Shown: positions 8,027-16,956 of the stretch, piece after piece
How the letters are laid out: each line of letters opens with the position of its first letter
How positions within the stretch are numbered: position 1 is the first letter of the stretch
Assembly (NCBI RefSeq): GCF_002884445.1
Contig: NZ_KZ614144.1
Location: 4,322,094-4,386,093 of the forward strand
Direction of reading: 5' to 3'
DNA length: 64,000 bases
From: Paenibacillus castaneae
GTDB lineage: Bacteria; Bacillota; Bacilli; Paenibacillales; Paenibacillaceae
Made by a program: the position numbers and the translations under genes
Notes under the pieces: model-generated
What the model saw: the letters and a program-made list of their open reading frames with translations, nothing else
Databases searched by the model: none
What the model was told of the DNA's origin: nothing

Positions 8027-8764
8027 TTATCCATTGACGAAAGAATTGCCTGCCAGATCCTTGCCGCGAGCTAGCCAAATTTTATGATTATGATTTTTCT
8101 CCTCATAGACCTTCGCTTCCGTCGAAAAGTAACGCATCGTATAACCACAGCGGCGATAAGGGCTTTGATTGGGACGTGCTCCATGAATGATGCGGGAATC
8201 ATGCAGAGAGCTTTCTCCCGGCTCAAGCTCGAAGTATACCGCTTTTGAATCATCTATATTTTTAATCTCGGTATTAAATATATTTTTGCTGCCGTCCACT
8301 TCTTCATACGTAGAAAATCCGTTGTTATGAGTGCCTGGAATGACACGCATGCAGCCATTTTCTTGCCAACTGCGGTCAATTGCCAGCCAGACGGTTACGA
8401 TTTTGTCGAAGCTGCTTAAACGTCCATTCCAATAGGCCGAATCCTCATGCCAAGGCGTCTGCTTCCCAATTAACGGCTCCTTGCAAATAAAATGGCTTGA
8501 CCATAATCCGATATTCGGTCCAATCAGCGGCTCGACTAAATCAAGCACTTCATCACTTAGCAAAAACTTCAACAGTCTCTCATCGCGGAAATGCGGCGTG
8601 TCCAGCTCGCTGTTCAATCTCCTGCCGACCAATTCCCATTGTTCTTCAAAAATACCGGAAAGCTCTGCCATTTTCTGTTCACTGAATAATTGTTTCTTAT
8701 GAAGAATATAACCGTTATCCTTATAAAATTGAATCTCCTGCTCAGATAATGCCGCGGTTGTCAT
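8027..8764 (-). CDS. Phytanoyl-CoA dioxygenase (PhyH) family protein
   Basis: A non-haem Fe(II)/2-oxoglutarate dioxygenase of 245 residues, acting in the cytoplasm on an unknown substrate. The iron site is visible: His106 and Asp108 in WHEDSAYW, and a distal His, most likely His194 in RIIHGARPN; the arginine in RRCGYTMRY is the expected 2-oxoglutarate anchor. The start ATG has GGAGGG upstream. It is transcribed divergently from the first sulfatase gene, and a cre-like site lies in the shared promoter region. Bacterial PhyH proteins hydroxylate diverse small molecules; in this carbohydrate context the substrate is not evident. Confidence 0.88.
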   Translation of the reverse strand: MTTAALSEQEIQFYKDNGYILHKKQLFSEQKMAELSGIFEEQWELVGRRLNSELDTPHFRDERLLKFLLSDEVLDLVEPLIGPNIGLWSSHFICKEPLIGKQTPWHEDSAYWNGRLSSFDKIVTVWLAIDRSWQENGCMRVIPGTHNNGFSTYEEVDGSKNIFNTEIKNIDDSKAVYFELEPGESSLHDSRIIHGARPNQSPYRRCGYTMRYFSTEAKVYEEKNHNHKIWLARGKDLAGNSFVNG

Positions 8765-8789
8765 CTCAATCCCTCCGAATATGTTGTAA

Positions 8790-8803
8790 TGGCTACGTTT
8801 TCA
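8790..8803 (-). promoter_or_regulatory. cre-like site (CcpA) in the PhyH/sulfatase promoter region
   Basis: On the minus strand TGAAAACGTAGCCA fits the core TG-N-AA-N-CG-N4-CA. It lies 26 bp upstream of the PhyH start. Pattern match only; the central half is not symmetric. Confidence 0.35.
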
Positions 8804-8947
8804 TCATAACGGAGAGCTATATTATTTACTTCTCATTCTATCCGTAAAAGTATGCATATCTTCAGATGCCAACTGCTTGCGAATGTTACTAAATGCTGTT
8901 ATTGCTACATACGCTAGTGTAAACAGCTAACCAGGGATGTGTATGCG

Positions 8948-10702
8948 ATGATCGATAAGAAATCATTGTCTCGAAAGCTTGAACAGCCTAATTTCCTAGT
9001 GCTGCTCGTAGACGAGGAACGATATCCTCCCGTCTATGAAAATGCTGAAATAAGCGAATGGCGCACACAAAATCTTCATACACAGAACCTTATGAAAGCT
9101 AATGCTCTGGAATTTCACAGGCATTATATTGGGAGCACGGCATGCTGTCCGAGTCGAGCTACCCTATTTACCGGACATTATCCTTCACTCCACGGTGTCA
9201 GTCAAACGGACGGGCTCGCCAAGGGAGCTTTCGACTCCGATATGTATTGGCTGGATCGAAACACTGTGCCTACGATGGGCGATTACTTTCGTGAAGCCGG
9301 ATACCAGACCTACTATAAAGGGAAATGGCATATCTCCGATGAAGACATTATTATTCCCGGTACGCACAAAGCAGTACCTAGCTACAATTCCCTTACAGGC
9401 GTGCCTGACACCCAGCTAGAACAATTATACGATCAAGCCAACCGCTTAGACAGCTTCGGTTTTTCTAGTTGGATCGGTCCTGAGCCTCACGGGAAAAACC
9501 CGCGAAATTCCGGCTCATCCGCGTCTTTCGGATTAAGCGGCCGAGATGAAATCTATGGATTGGAAACCGTAGAGCTGCTAGAAGCACTCGAGCATCAGAA
9601 GGAACATGACAACAGCGCCAAGCCTTGGTTAGTTGTAGCTTCATTTGTGAATCCGCATGATATTGTGTTATATGGCGCAATTACTGCACAGCTGCCAGTG
9701 TTCCGGTTTGATGTGGATCCGATGATTCCGTTCATCGCTCCTCCTCCAACCATCAACGAAACACTTGTCACGAAACCGCGCTGTCAAGCAAGCTATCGGG
9801 ATACTTACCCAAAAGCGGTGCAGCCCATCATCGATCAAGCCTTCTATCGTCGTCTTTATTACCAGCTGCAGCTTAATGCCGATCGGCAAATGATTAAGGT
9901 TTTTGACGCTCTTACCCGCTCATCTTTCTATGACAATACGATAGTTATTTTCACATCCGATCACGGAGATCTATTGGGGGCTCATGGACATCTCTATCAA
10001 AAATGGTACAATGCCTACGAAGAAGCGCTGCATGTCCCCTTCATCATTCATAATAAACATCTGTTTCCGCAGCAGAGAAATGTCGATACTTTAACAAGCC
10101 ATGTCGATCTCCTTCCGACCATGCTCGGGCTTGCCCATGTGAATGTGGAAGAAATACAAGGCCGTTTGCACAAAAAATTCAGTGAAGCCCGCCCTTTAGT
10201 GGGACGCGATCTCACTCCTCAAATTGTGGATCAGGACTATTATGCCCCAGCTGAAGAACCGATTTATTTCATGACGGATGATGATGTCACTCGGGGACAA
10301 CACCAAGTGAATTTATTAGGTGAGGCTTACCCCTCTGTTGTGCAGCCTAACCATATCGAAACCATCATCATGAATATGAATCCGAATGGCAAGAAGGAAT
10401 TATGGAAATTATCACGTTACTTTGATAATGTTCAGTTTTGGAGCCAGCCAGGGGTAAAAGACGCAACCCATCAGCCAGCTTCCAGTCCGCATGGTAAGGA
10501 GCAAGTTAAAACACAACCAGCGCCTGATGAATACGAGCTGTACAATTTAACTGACGATCCTTTAGAAACACGAAACCTAGCACATACTCTATACTCAACG
10601 CCATATACCAGAAGAATACAGCAATGGATGATGCACCAGCTGAATGAGCAGCGGCAGCACAAACGTCTATATCCCGTCCAAACAAACGGAGGGATTAAAT
10701 AG
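8948..10702 (+). CDS. Type I sulfatase (formylglycine-dependent), sulfatase 1
   Basis: An alkaline-phosphatase-superfamily hydrolase of about 584 residues that removes sulfate esters. The activation motif is C-C-P-S-R followed by ATLFTG; the first Cys (residue 66 from this start) would become formylglycine. Metal-binding motifs include LLVDEERYP near the N terminus and FTSDHGDLLGAHG in the middle. There is no signal peptide, so action is cytoplasmic on an imported substrate. I prefer ATG at 8948 (AGGG 11 bases upstream) over GTG at 8939, which sits too close. Divergent from the PhyH gene. Substrate unknown. Activation needs a formylglycine-generating enzyme, and one is encoded at 53618-54610. 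Confidence 0.92.
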   Translation: MIDKKSLSRKLEQPNFLVLLVDEERYPPVYENAEISEWRTQNLHTQNLMKANALEFHRHYIGSTACCPSRATLFTGHYPSLHGVSQTDGLAKGAFDSDMYWLDRNTVPTMGDYFREAGYQTYYKGKWHISDEDIIIPGTHKAVPSYNSLTGVPDTQLEQLYDQANRLDSFGFSSWIGPEPHGKNPRNSGSSASFGLSGRDEIYGLETVELLEALEHQKEHDNSAKPWLVVASFVNPHDIVLYGAITAQLPVFRFDVDPMIPFIAPPPTINETLVTKPRCQASYRDTYPKAVQPIIDQAFYRRLYYQLQLNADRQMIKVFDALTRSSFYDNTIVIFTSDHGDLLGAHGHLYQKWYNAYEEALHVPFIIHNKHLFPQQRNVDTLTSHVDLLPTMLGLAHVNVEEIQGRLHKKFSEARPLVGRDLTPQIVDQDYYAPAEEPIYFMTDDDVTRGQHQVNLLGEAYPSVVQPNHIETIIMNMNPNGKKELWKLSRYFDNVQFWSQPGVKDATHQPASSPHGKEQVKTQPAPDEYELYNLTDDPLETRNLAHTLYSTPYTRRIQQWMMHQLNEQRQHKRLYPVQTNGGIK

Positions 10703-10763
10703 CTAAAATGAACCCGTATATATAAGAACGATTCTATCGTGATCTGCAATAGACCAAGAAGCA

Positions 10764-10800
10764 AATAGCCGAACAGGTGTAGAAACCCTGATCGGCTATT
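10764..10800. terminator. Hairpin between convergent sulfatase 1 and ribokinase genes
   Basis: 9-bp perfect stem AATAGCCGA / TCGGCTATT with further CAGG/CCTG pairing inside. The T tract is weak, so termination strength is uncertain. Confidence 0.55.
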
Positions 10801-10827
10801 GTATTGAAATAAGCTTTATTTAGTAAA

Positions 10828-11745
10828 TCAGGTTGCCGCATCCACTTCTCTTCTATCCGGAATGGATGTCTGTGCGCCCGCTCTCGTAACTACTATAGCT
10901 GCAACTTTAGTAGCAAATGCTATAGCGTCTTTGTCACTTTTCCCTTCTGACAACCCGACTGCAAAAGCAGCCACAAAGGAGTCTCCGGCAGCTGTCGTAT
11001 CAATCGCTTGGACATTAGGAGCAGGGAAATGAACGATCCCATCTGAATTTACCAATAATGATCCCTTGCTTCCGAGAGTTACAATCATATTTTTTAACCC
11101 TTTGGATAATAACGTTCTTGAAGCTGTTCCCGCCGTTTCGATGGAATGGACTGGCATGCCGGTTAGCTTCTGAAGCTCCGTCTCATTAGGAACCAAATAA
11201 TCAATCTTTTCCAGCACATGATCAGGAATATAGTCAGGAGCCGGCGCAGGATTTAAAATCATGATCGCGTCGCTTTTGCTAGCCAGTTCGATCGCTTGAT
11301 AAACCGCCTCATTGGGGACTTCCATTTGTACAATAACAATTCCCGCTTCGCCAATTACGTTTTCATGTGCTATTATGTATGATTTATTGCAAAGCTCATT
11401 TGCACCGGACAACACTACAATGCTATTGTCGCCTTCGTCGTTTACTTGGATGATGGCAAGTCCCGAAGAAGCGTCTGCTTCGAGATCGATACAGCTTGTA
11501 TCCACACCGGCATTCTGCATGCTTTCAATTAAGCGGGCGCCGAATTCATCTCCGCCGATCTTCCCAAGCATAGAAACGTTTGCTCCTAATTTCGCTGCGG
11601 TAAAGGCTTGATTGGCCCCTTTTCCTCCTGGAATTCGTTCAACTGATTTGCCCATAATGGTTTCGCCAATATTCGGAATGTAAGGAACTCTCATAACCAA
11701 GTCCATATTGATGCTTCCAATTACTACGATTTTATTTTTCTTCAT
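10828..11745 (-). CDS. rbsK: Ribokinase (PfkB family)
   Basis: Phosphorylates D-ribose at O5 with ATP in the cytoplasm. The 305-residue protein has the N-terminal PfkB sugar-binding signature GSINMDLVMRV and IPGGKGANQAFTAAKLGA, and the C-terminal signature DTTAAGDSFVAAFAVG with Asp255 as the likely catalytic base. Length and motifs fit RbsK rather than fructokinase. No ribose transporter genes are adjacent; it stands alone between two sulfatase genes and may serve a pentose released by the local pathways, or be a related PfkB sugar kinase. Confidence 0.85.
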   Translation of the reverse strand: MKKNKIVVIGSINMDLVMRVPYIPNIGETIMGKSVERIPGGKGANQAFTAAKLGANVSMLGKIGGDEFGARLIESMQNAGVDTSCIDLEADASSGLAIIQVNDEGDNSIVVLSGANELCNKSYIIAHENVIGEAGIVIVQMEVPNEAVYQAIELASKSDAIMILNPAPAPDYIPDHVLEKIDYLVPNETELQKLTGMPVHSIETAGTASRTLLSKGLKNMIVTLGSKGSLLVNSDGIVHFPAPNVQAIDTTAAGDSFVAAFAVGLSEGKSDKDAIAFATKVAAIVVTRAGAQTSIPDRREVDAAT

Positions 11746-11875
11746 CGTTGATCATCCTTAATGGTTACTTTTATTAGCATGTGCCGATCCATTTATTTTA
11801 CCGTTTTTAATTCATTTGCAGAAGTCGCATTTGCATATTTATTTCCATAATCAGTCATGTCACCATTCTATTTAT

Positions 11876-12724
11876 TCATCCTCCGCGGTATGCGCTGGGT
11901 GAAATGCCATAATGCTTTTTAAAGCTTCTCGTAAAAGCGTAAAGCTCCGCATAGCCTATCGATAGAGCTATCTCAGTTACGCTAAGGGAAGTGTCCTTCA
12001 GTAAGCTAGCCCCTTTCTCCATTCTAAGCCTTTGTAAATATTGTGAAGGCGAGACGCCGAACTGTCGCGAGAACATAGTGGTGAAATGGGAGCGATGAAT
12101 ACTAACCATTTGGGCTAGATCAGATACTATTATATCCTCCGCAAAGTGCAGCTCCATATACTCCTTCGCCATATACAGCCAATCGCTATGGTCCGCAATA
12201 ATGCCAGCCCTTCTCCCTTTCGCACTTTCTTCCAGCTTCCAGAAAAGCTGATACAGCATACTTTGGGCTTGGTAACCGTAACCAGACTGTTTCAATAAAT
12301 AGATGAGCAGCTGCTTTAAAACAGCTCTTGCTTCCGTACTTAGAAGCGTCTTCGCATATTCTGCTTCACTCGTTATTCCTATGCTCGCAAGGATGAGCGG
12401 CGTCTGTTCACCATCTAGAGCAAGCCAAATCATTTCCAGAGGTGGTGTATTTCCTGAAGCCGTATGGTAAGTGTAAAGTTTCTCAGGGAATAAGCAAAAT
12501 ATATCGCCGCTTTCCAATTCAACGGAACAGCTGCCGCTGTTTACTGTAACTTTGCCATTCAGTACAAAATGAAGGCCGTATTGACCGATCATTTTGGGTC
12601 CGATTACATAATTCGGCTTTGCCCGATTCCGCCCTGCCCGGACAATCCAGCATCCTCCGGCTCCCTGAACCGCGGATGGCAAGGAGAACCAGCTATCTGA
12701 AAACTCCATCTGATGTTCCTTCAT
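11876..12724 (-). CDS. AraC-family transcriptional regulator
   Basis: 282 residues: an N-terminal cupin sensor (GKVTVNSGSCSVELESGDIFCLFPEKL, about residues 50-80) and a C-terminal AraC DNA-binding domain with two helix-turn-helices (IIVSDLAQMVSIHRSHFTTMF and LSVTEIALSIGYAELYAFTRSF). The start has GGAAGGAA upstream. It lies divergently next to the second sulfatase gene (start 12872), so it is the obvious candidate activator of that gene, with a sugar or sugar sulfate as inducer. That target is inferred from position only. Confidence 0.9.
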   Translation of the reverse strand: MKEHQMEFSDSWFSLPSAVQGAGGCWIVRAGRNRAKPNYVIGPKMIGQYGLHFVLNGKVTVNSGSCSVELESGDIFCLFPEKLYTYHTASGNTPPLEMIWLALDGEQTPLILASIGITSEAEYAKTLLSTEARAVLKQLLIYLLKQSGYGYQAQSMLYQLFWKLEESAKGRRAGIIADHSDWLYMAKEYMELHFAEDIIVSDLAQMVSIHRSHFTTMFSRQFGVSPSQYLQRLRMEKGASLLKDTSLSVTEIALSIGYAELYAFTRSFKKHYGISPSAYRGG

Positions 12725-12871
12725 CCCGTTATTCCTTCCGGATTATAAGTTTTATGTCATCATCTTACCGAACAAAATGACAAGTGAAAACACAACATTC
12801 GAACATTTCATTACCGACCATTTCATCTTATCATTACTGAATATAACATATATTTGAAAGGAACTTCTTAA

Positions 12872-14383
12872 ATGAAAAAACCAAACATTTTGCTCATTAC
12901 AAGCGACCAGCAGCATTGGAATACCATTGGCGCCTTCAACCATGAGCTGTCTACCCCAAATCTGGATCGTCTCGTTAACGAAGGAACTACCTTTAATAGA
13001 GCCTACTGCCCCAATCCTACCTGCACACCAACAAGGGCTTCCATTATTACAGGAATGTATCCCAGCCAGCATGGGGCTTGGACACTTGGCACGAAGCTGC
13101 TGGAGGACCGGCACACGATAGGTGAAGATTTCTCGAAAGCCGGCTATCAGACTGCGCTTGTCGGGAAAGCCCATTTCCAACCGCTGCGCGGCAGCGATGA
13201 ATATCCTTCACTCGAATCTTATCCTCTTCTGCAGGATTTGCCGTTCTGGAAAGACTTTCACGGCCCCTTTTACGGCTTCGATCATGTGGAATTGGCCCGC
13301 AATCATACCAATGAAGCCCATATCGGGCAGCACTATGCCCTTTGGATGGAGGAGAAGGGCTGTATGAATTGGCGAGATTATTTCCTGCCTCCTACCGGCA
13401 CTATGGATAGATCTGCCTTGCATAAATGGGCAATACCTGAGCAATATCACTATAATACATGGATCGCAGAACGCAGCAATGCTCTATTGGAGCAATACAA
13501 GGAGAGCGGCGAAAGCTTCTTTCTCTGGTCAAGCTTCTTCGATCCCCATCCGCCATATCTTGTTCCCGAGCCTTGGGACACCATGTATGATCCTGAGAAA
13601 TTAACTATACCTGCAATAACGCCGGGCGAGCATGAGAAAAACCCTCCTCATTTCGGCAAGACACAGCTGGAACAGCCTGACTTCTCAGATTTGGTTGAAA
13701 GCGGGTATGGTATTCACGGGTATCAATCACATACTCAAATATCAGAAAACGAACGCAAAAAGCTTGTGGCTACTTATTATGGGATGATCAGCTGCATGGA
13801 CAAATACATCGGACAAATACTCGATAAGCTGGATGAGCTCGGGCTTGCTGACAACACCATCGTCGTATTCACGACGGATCACGGCCATTTCTTCGGTCAG
13901 CATGGGCTTCAATACAAGGGTGGATTTCATTATGAAGATCTCATCAAGCTGCCCTTTATTGTCCGTTACCCAGGACATATACCGCCCTCTGTACAATCGT
14001 CAGCTATTCAGTCATTAGTAGACCTCGCACCGACTTTTCTTTCCTTTTCCGGTCTGCCAATACCGTCAGCAATGACCGGAGTTGATCAAAGCGCGGTATG
14101 GCTCGGCAAGAAGGACAAGGCTAGAGACCATGCGATATGCGAGTTCCGTCATGAAGCGACAACAATTCATCAGAAAACTTATGTTGATGAACGGTATAAG
14201 CTCACCGTCTACTACAAGCAAACCTATGGGGAGCTGTTTGATCTTCAAGAGGATCCCGGCGAAGTCAATAATTTATGGAATGATCCCGACTTTGCAGCGC
14301 TAAAGTCGGAGCTCTTCTTAAAGTACATTTGGGCTGAGCTCGGCAAAGAGCCGCTCGCAATGCCAAGAATTCATCACGCGTAA
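12872..14383 (+). CDS. Type I sulfatase, sulfatase 2 (arylsulfatase-like)
   Basis: A 503-residue sulfatase. Activation motif C-T-P-T-R followed by ASIITG; Cys51 is the formylglycine site. Other family landmarks are NILLITSDQQHW at the N terminus, GKAHFQP, SFFDPHPPY, and the metal motif TTDHGHFFGQHG. No signal peptide is seen, so it is probably cytoplasmic. AAAGGAA precedes the ATG. The gene is divergent from an AraC regulator and ends at a strong terminator. Desulfation of a carbohydrate or aryl sulfate is likely; the exact substrate cannot be read from sequence. Confidence 0.93.
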   Translation: MKKPNILLITSDQQHWNTIGAFNHELSTPNLDRLVNEGTTFNRAYCPNPTCTPTRASIITGMYPSQHGAWTLGTKLLEDRHTIGEDFSKAGYQTALVGKAHFQPLRGSDEYPSLESYPLLQDLPFWKDFHGPFYGFDHVELARNHTNEAHIGQHYALWMEEKGCMNWRDYFLPPTGTMDRSALHKWAIPEQYHYNTWIAERSNALLEQYKESGESFFLWSSFFDPHPPYLVPEPWDTMYDPEKLTIPAITPGEHEKNPPHFGKTQLEQPDFSDLVESGYGIHGYQSHTQISENERKKLVATYYGMISCMDKYIGQILDKLDELGLADNTIVVFTTDHGHFFGQHGLQYKGGFHYEDLIKLPFIVRYPGHIPPSVQSSAIQSLVDLAPTFLSFSGLPIPSAMTGVDQSAVWLGKKDKARDHAICEFRHEATTIHQKTYVDERYKLTVYYKQTYGELFDLQEDPGEVNNLWNDPDFAALKSELFLKYIWAELGKEPLAMPRIHHA

Positions 14384-14394
14384 CCCAAACAAAA

Positions 14395-14440
14395 GAAACC
14401 CGGCATAGGAGAAGTATTGCTTTCCTACGCCGGGTTTCTT
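14395..14440. terminator. Bidirectional terminator between sulfatase 2 and an AraC gene
   Basis: Stem AAACCCGGC-a-TAGGA / TCCTA-c-GCCGGGTTT with T-rich flank. Serves convergent genes ending at 14383 (+) and 14456 (-). Confidence 0.8.
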
Positions 14441-14455
14441 TATCACTGCCATTGC

Positions 14456-15250
14456 CTAATCCTTTATTACGCCAGACAACAGCTTTGTATCATGTATGCT
14501 ATCTTTATATTCACTCGGCAACTGCCCATAAGCCTCATGGAATGCGCGCGTGAAATGGGCTTGATCATAATACCCGCACTGCTCAGCAATTACTTTGATC
14601 GTCACGTTTGAATTCTCAAGCAGCGTCTTCGCACGTCTTAATCGAAGTTTTTTCAACATCGCGATTGGTGTATTCCCATAAATCCGCTGAAAATCGCGGC
14701 TGAAATATACGGGGTCCATAAACACAAGCTCCGCTAACGTATTTCTTGTAATCTTCTCATGCAGCCGCTCCTGCATGTACGTAATTACTTTGCGAAAGCG
14801 GTCTTTTCCTTTCAGCAGGTCCAGCGGGACGATGTCCGGGTTGCTTCTGGCGCTCCCAATAATCTCGCCCAGCAGTGAGAACACCAAGCAGATGCTTTGC
14901 ACCTCGCGGAAGGAGTGATCCTGCTGCCAGAGCGAGAATAATTCATAGAAGCTGCTCTCATAGCGTTCGGGATCGCGCAGCGTGACAATATTTTTCAGCG
15001 GATACAGCTGAAAAAAATCTACATCACCAAGCACTTTAAGATCGATATTCATAAACAAATGAACGCCTTCACTGTCATTCTTCACACGAATATTAACGTC
15101 CGGACGATGAATCATGATGTCACCGGCCTTCGCATGAAACACCCGATCCTCCACTATCAGGGTGACATTCCCTTTTTTAATGAAAGAAATCGTGCAATAC
15201 GTCTGCTTTTGAATGAATAGGTCGCGATAATTATAAATGGATTCTTCCAT
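14456..15250 (-). CDS. AraC-family transcriptional regulator
   Basis: At least 264 residues: N-terminal cupin-like part (KGNVTLIVEDRVFHAKAGDI) and C-terminal AraC domain (ITRNTLAELVFMDPVYFSRDF; VTIKVIAEQCGYYDQAHFTRAF). The same frame stays open upstream of the ATG at 15250, reading INTSIQDQLQVSLYY, and an AGAGGAG site lies four bases before an in-frame ATA codon at 15291. The true start may therefore be upstream on a non-standard codon, since no ribosome binding site precedes 15250. It follows sulfatase 3 (stop at 15312) on the same strand and could be co-transcribed with it. Confidence 0.85.
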   Translation of the reverse strand: MEESIYNYRDLFIQKQTYCTISFIKKGNVTLIVEDRVFHAKAGDIMIHRPDVNIRVKNDSEGVHLFMNIDLKVLGDVDFFQLYPLKNIVTLRDPERYESSFYELFSLWQQDHSFREVQSICLVFSLLGEIIGSARSNPDIVPLDLLKGKDRFRKVITYMQERLHEKITRNTLAELVFMDPVYFSRDFQRIYGNTPIAMLKKLRLRRAKTLLENSNVTIKVIAEQCGYYDQAHFTRAFHEAYGQLPSEYKDSIHDTKLLSGVIKD

Positions 15251-15311
15251 GTAGTAGAGAGAAACCTGCAGTTGATCCTGGATGCTTGTATTTATTTGTC
15301 TCCTCTGCAGA

Positions 15312-16691
15312 TCAGTTTCTATATTCTTTGGCGTGGAAAGGCCCTCCTTCCTTCATGACCGTCCATAACGGATCATTGTCCTCTTTCATCGTCATCATCA
15401 TTTCATCATGCCATTCATTCAGCAAATAGACCGCTTCCCTGCAAATATCGCGCCTTTCACTAGCCAAATTATACTGCTCATACGGGTCATTCTTCAAATC
15501 AAACAGCATTTCCTTTGGAAATCCATGATAACCGTCGTGATAAGAACGAATATACAACCAATCCTCATATCTAACGCTACGCTGGCACACATGCGCGCAT
15601 TGGGATATAACCAGATAATCTCTGCCTGTTTGCTCACCCTTCGTTATACTGCCTGCGTAGCTTAAGCCATCCCATGATTCAACCTTTGGCGTATTAAGCA
15701 GCTCAGCTAGAGTAGGAGCAAGATCAAGCTGGTAATGCAGTCCATCGTCCTGTACACCCTTTAACCCATTCGGCCATCGAACGATCATTGGAATGCGGCA
15801 GGTTGCCTGATCAGCCGTCCCATGCTCCGAATAGATACCCAGCTCGCCCATATTTTCCCCGTGATCAGCGCTAATAATAATGGCTGTATCCTCCATGATG
15901 CCCAGCTTCTCCAGCGTACGAAGCACTTGTCCGATATGATCATCCATATAACGAATGGCACAATCATAATTATCGATTATCATTCTAAGATCATCATGCT
16001 CTTCAATTGGTTTTTGATGTCTGACATAGTTGTAATAATGTGATTTGGCAAGGGCATTCATGTCTTCAATGCTGTGCTGACCCTTTTTTTGCTTATGAAG
16101 CTGGAATACCTCTTCTGTAATCCATTCGGGCATCGGATCATTCTCGAAGGGATTTCCCAGATGCTCTGGAGCGCGATATGGCGTATGCGGGTCCCAGAAA
16201 TTCAAATGCAGAAACCAGTCTTCCACTTCTGCATTGTCTTCCAACCATTTCAAAGCGGTAGGAAGCACCTGCTCTGCCGATTCATTCCCGCTGCCGCCGA
16301 CATTGTGAATTTCATTAAAGCCTGCATTAAACGTCCACACCGAATGCCTCTCCGCAAAGGTGCTAATGGAGGCCGTCTTGAACCCAAGCTTCCTCAGCAT
16401 TCCCGGAAGGCTTTCTGTCTTCAGACGATCACTAAAGCCCCGATCTTTCCCTTCGCGTCTCATGTCCCCAGCGGTACCGCCATGTCCAACGACTCCATTA
16501 TGAATCCCAAATCTTCCTGACATCAACGCTGTTCTTGAAGGCATGCAGGGCGCATCAGAACAATAGTAATTCGTAAATTGCACGCTTTCCTCTGCCACAC
16601 GATCAATATTAGGCGACGTTTCGCGATGATAGCCATAGCAGCCCAAATGATCGGGACGCAATGAATCTAAATCCAAATAAAGTATTCGCAT
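15312..16691 (-). CDS. Type I sulfatase, sulfatase 3
   Basis: A 459-residue sulfatase. It begins RILYLDLDSLRPDHLGCYGY (metal ligand segment) and has the activation motif C-M-P-S-R followed by TALMSG, with Cys49 as formylglycine site. Further landmarks are WFLHLNFWDPHTPY and IISADHGENMGELG. No signal peptide. AGGTG lies upstream of the ATG. An AraC regulator gene follows on the same strand, probably in one transcript. It is the third sulfatase in 8 kb, and the three are clearly different in sequence and so likely act on different positions or sugars. Confidence 0.93.
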   Translation of the reverse strand: MRILYLDLDSLRPDHLGCYGYHRETSPNIDRVAEESVQFTNYYCSDAPCMPSRTALMSGRFGIHNGVVGHGGTAGDMRREGKDRGFSDRLKTESLPGMLRKLGFKTASISTFAERHSVWTFNAGFNEIHNVGGSGNESAEQVLPTALKWLEDNAEVEDWFLHLNFWDPHTPYRAPEHLGNPFENDPMPEWITEEVFQLHKQKKGQHSIEDMNALAKSHYYNYVRHQKPIEEHDDLRMIIDNYDCAIRYMDDHIGQVLRTLEKLGIMEDTAIIISADHGENMGELGIYSEHGTADQATCRIPMIVRWPNGLKGVQDDGLHYQLDLAPTLAELLNTPKVESWDGLSYAGSITKGEQTGRDYLVISQCAHVCQRSVRYEDWLYIRSYHDGYHGFPKEMLFDLKNDPYEQYNLASERRDICREAVYLLNEWHDEMMMTMKEDNDPLWTVMKEGGPFHAKEYRN

Positions 16692-16956
16692 TATAAAAGC
16701 ACCTGCCTTTGAGTTTAATATTTAAAATACGGATAATATTGAATTAACCTTTAACTGCCCAGCTATCGTACGCGTTTTCATACAATGCGCCTCTAGTTGC
16801 TTATTATGTTAAAGGACTGACCTGCACCCGGCAATGTAGGTTTGATCGTTTATTTTGTATATTTGATACTTTCGTTAGTCTAACTATTATTTTCCGCACA
16901 CGACAAAAAAAGCGCAGCTCTGCAGCTGCGCCTTCTCTTTTTTTAACCGTTAGCCC
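16692..16956. other. Intergenic region between the uronate-isomerase-like gene and sulfatase 3
   Basis: Holds the minus-strand promoter region of sulfatase 3 on the right side and the terminator of the long Lar operon on the left. I see no gene in it. Confidence 0.5.
16905..16931 (-). terminator. Terminator of the lar/uronate operon
   Basis: Stem GCGCAGCT / AGCTGCGC followed on the minus strand by T7, 26 bp after the last gene of the operon (stop at 16957). Confidence 0.85.

Noticed and set aside
13742..14018. Open frames of 60-84 codons inside sulfatase 2
   Set aside because: They lie in other frames of a well-supported gene and have no ribosome binding site or family resemblance.
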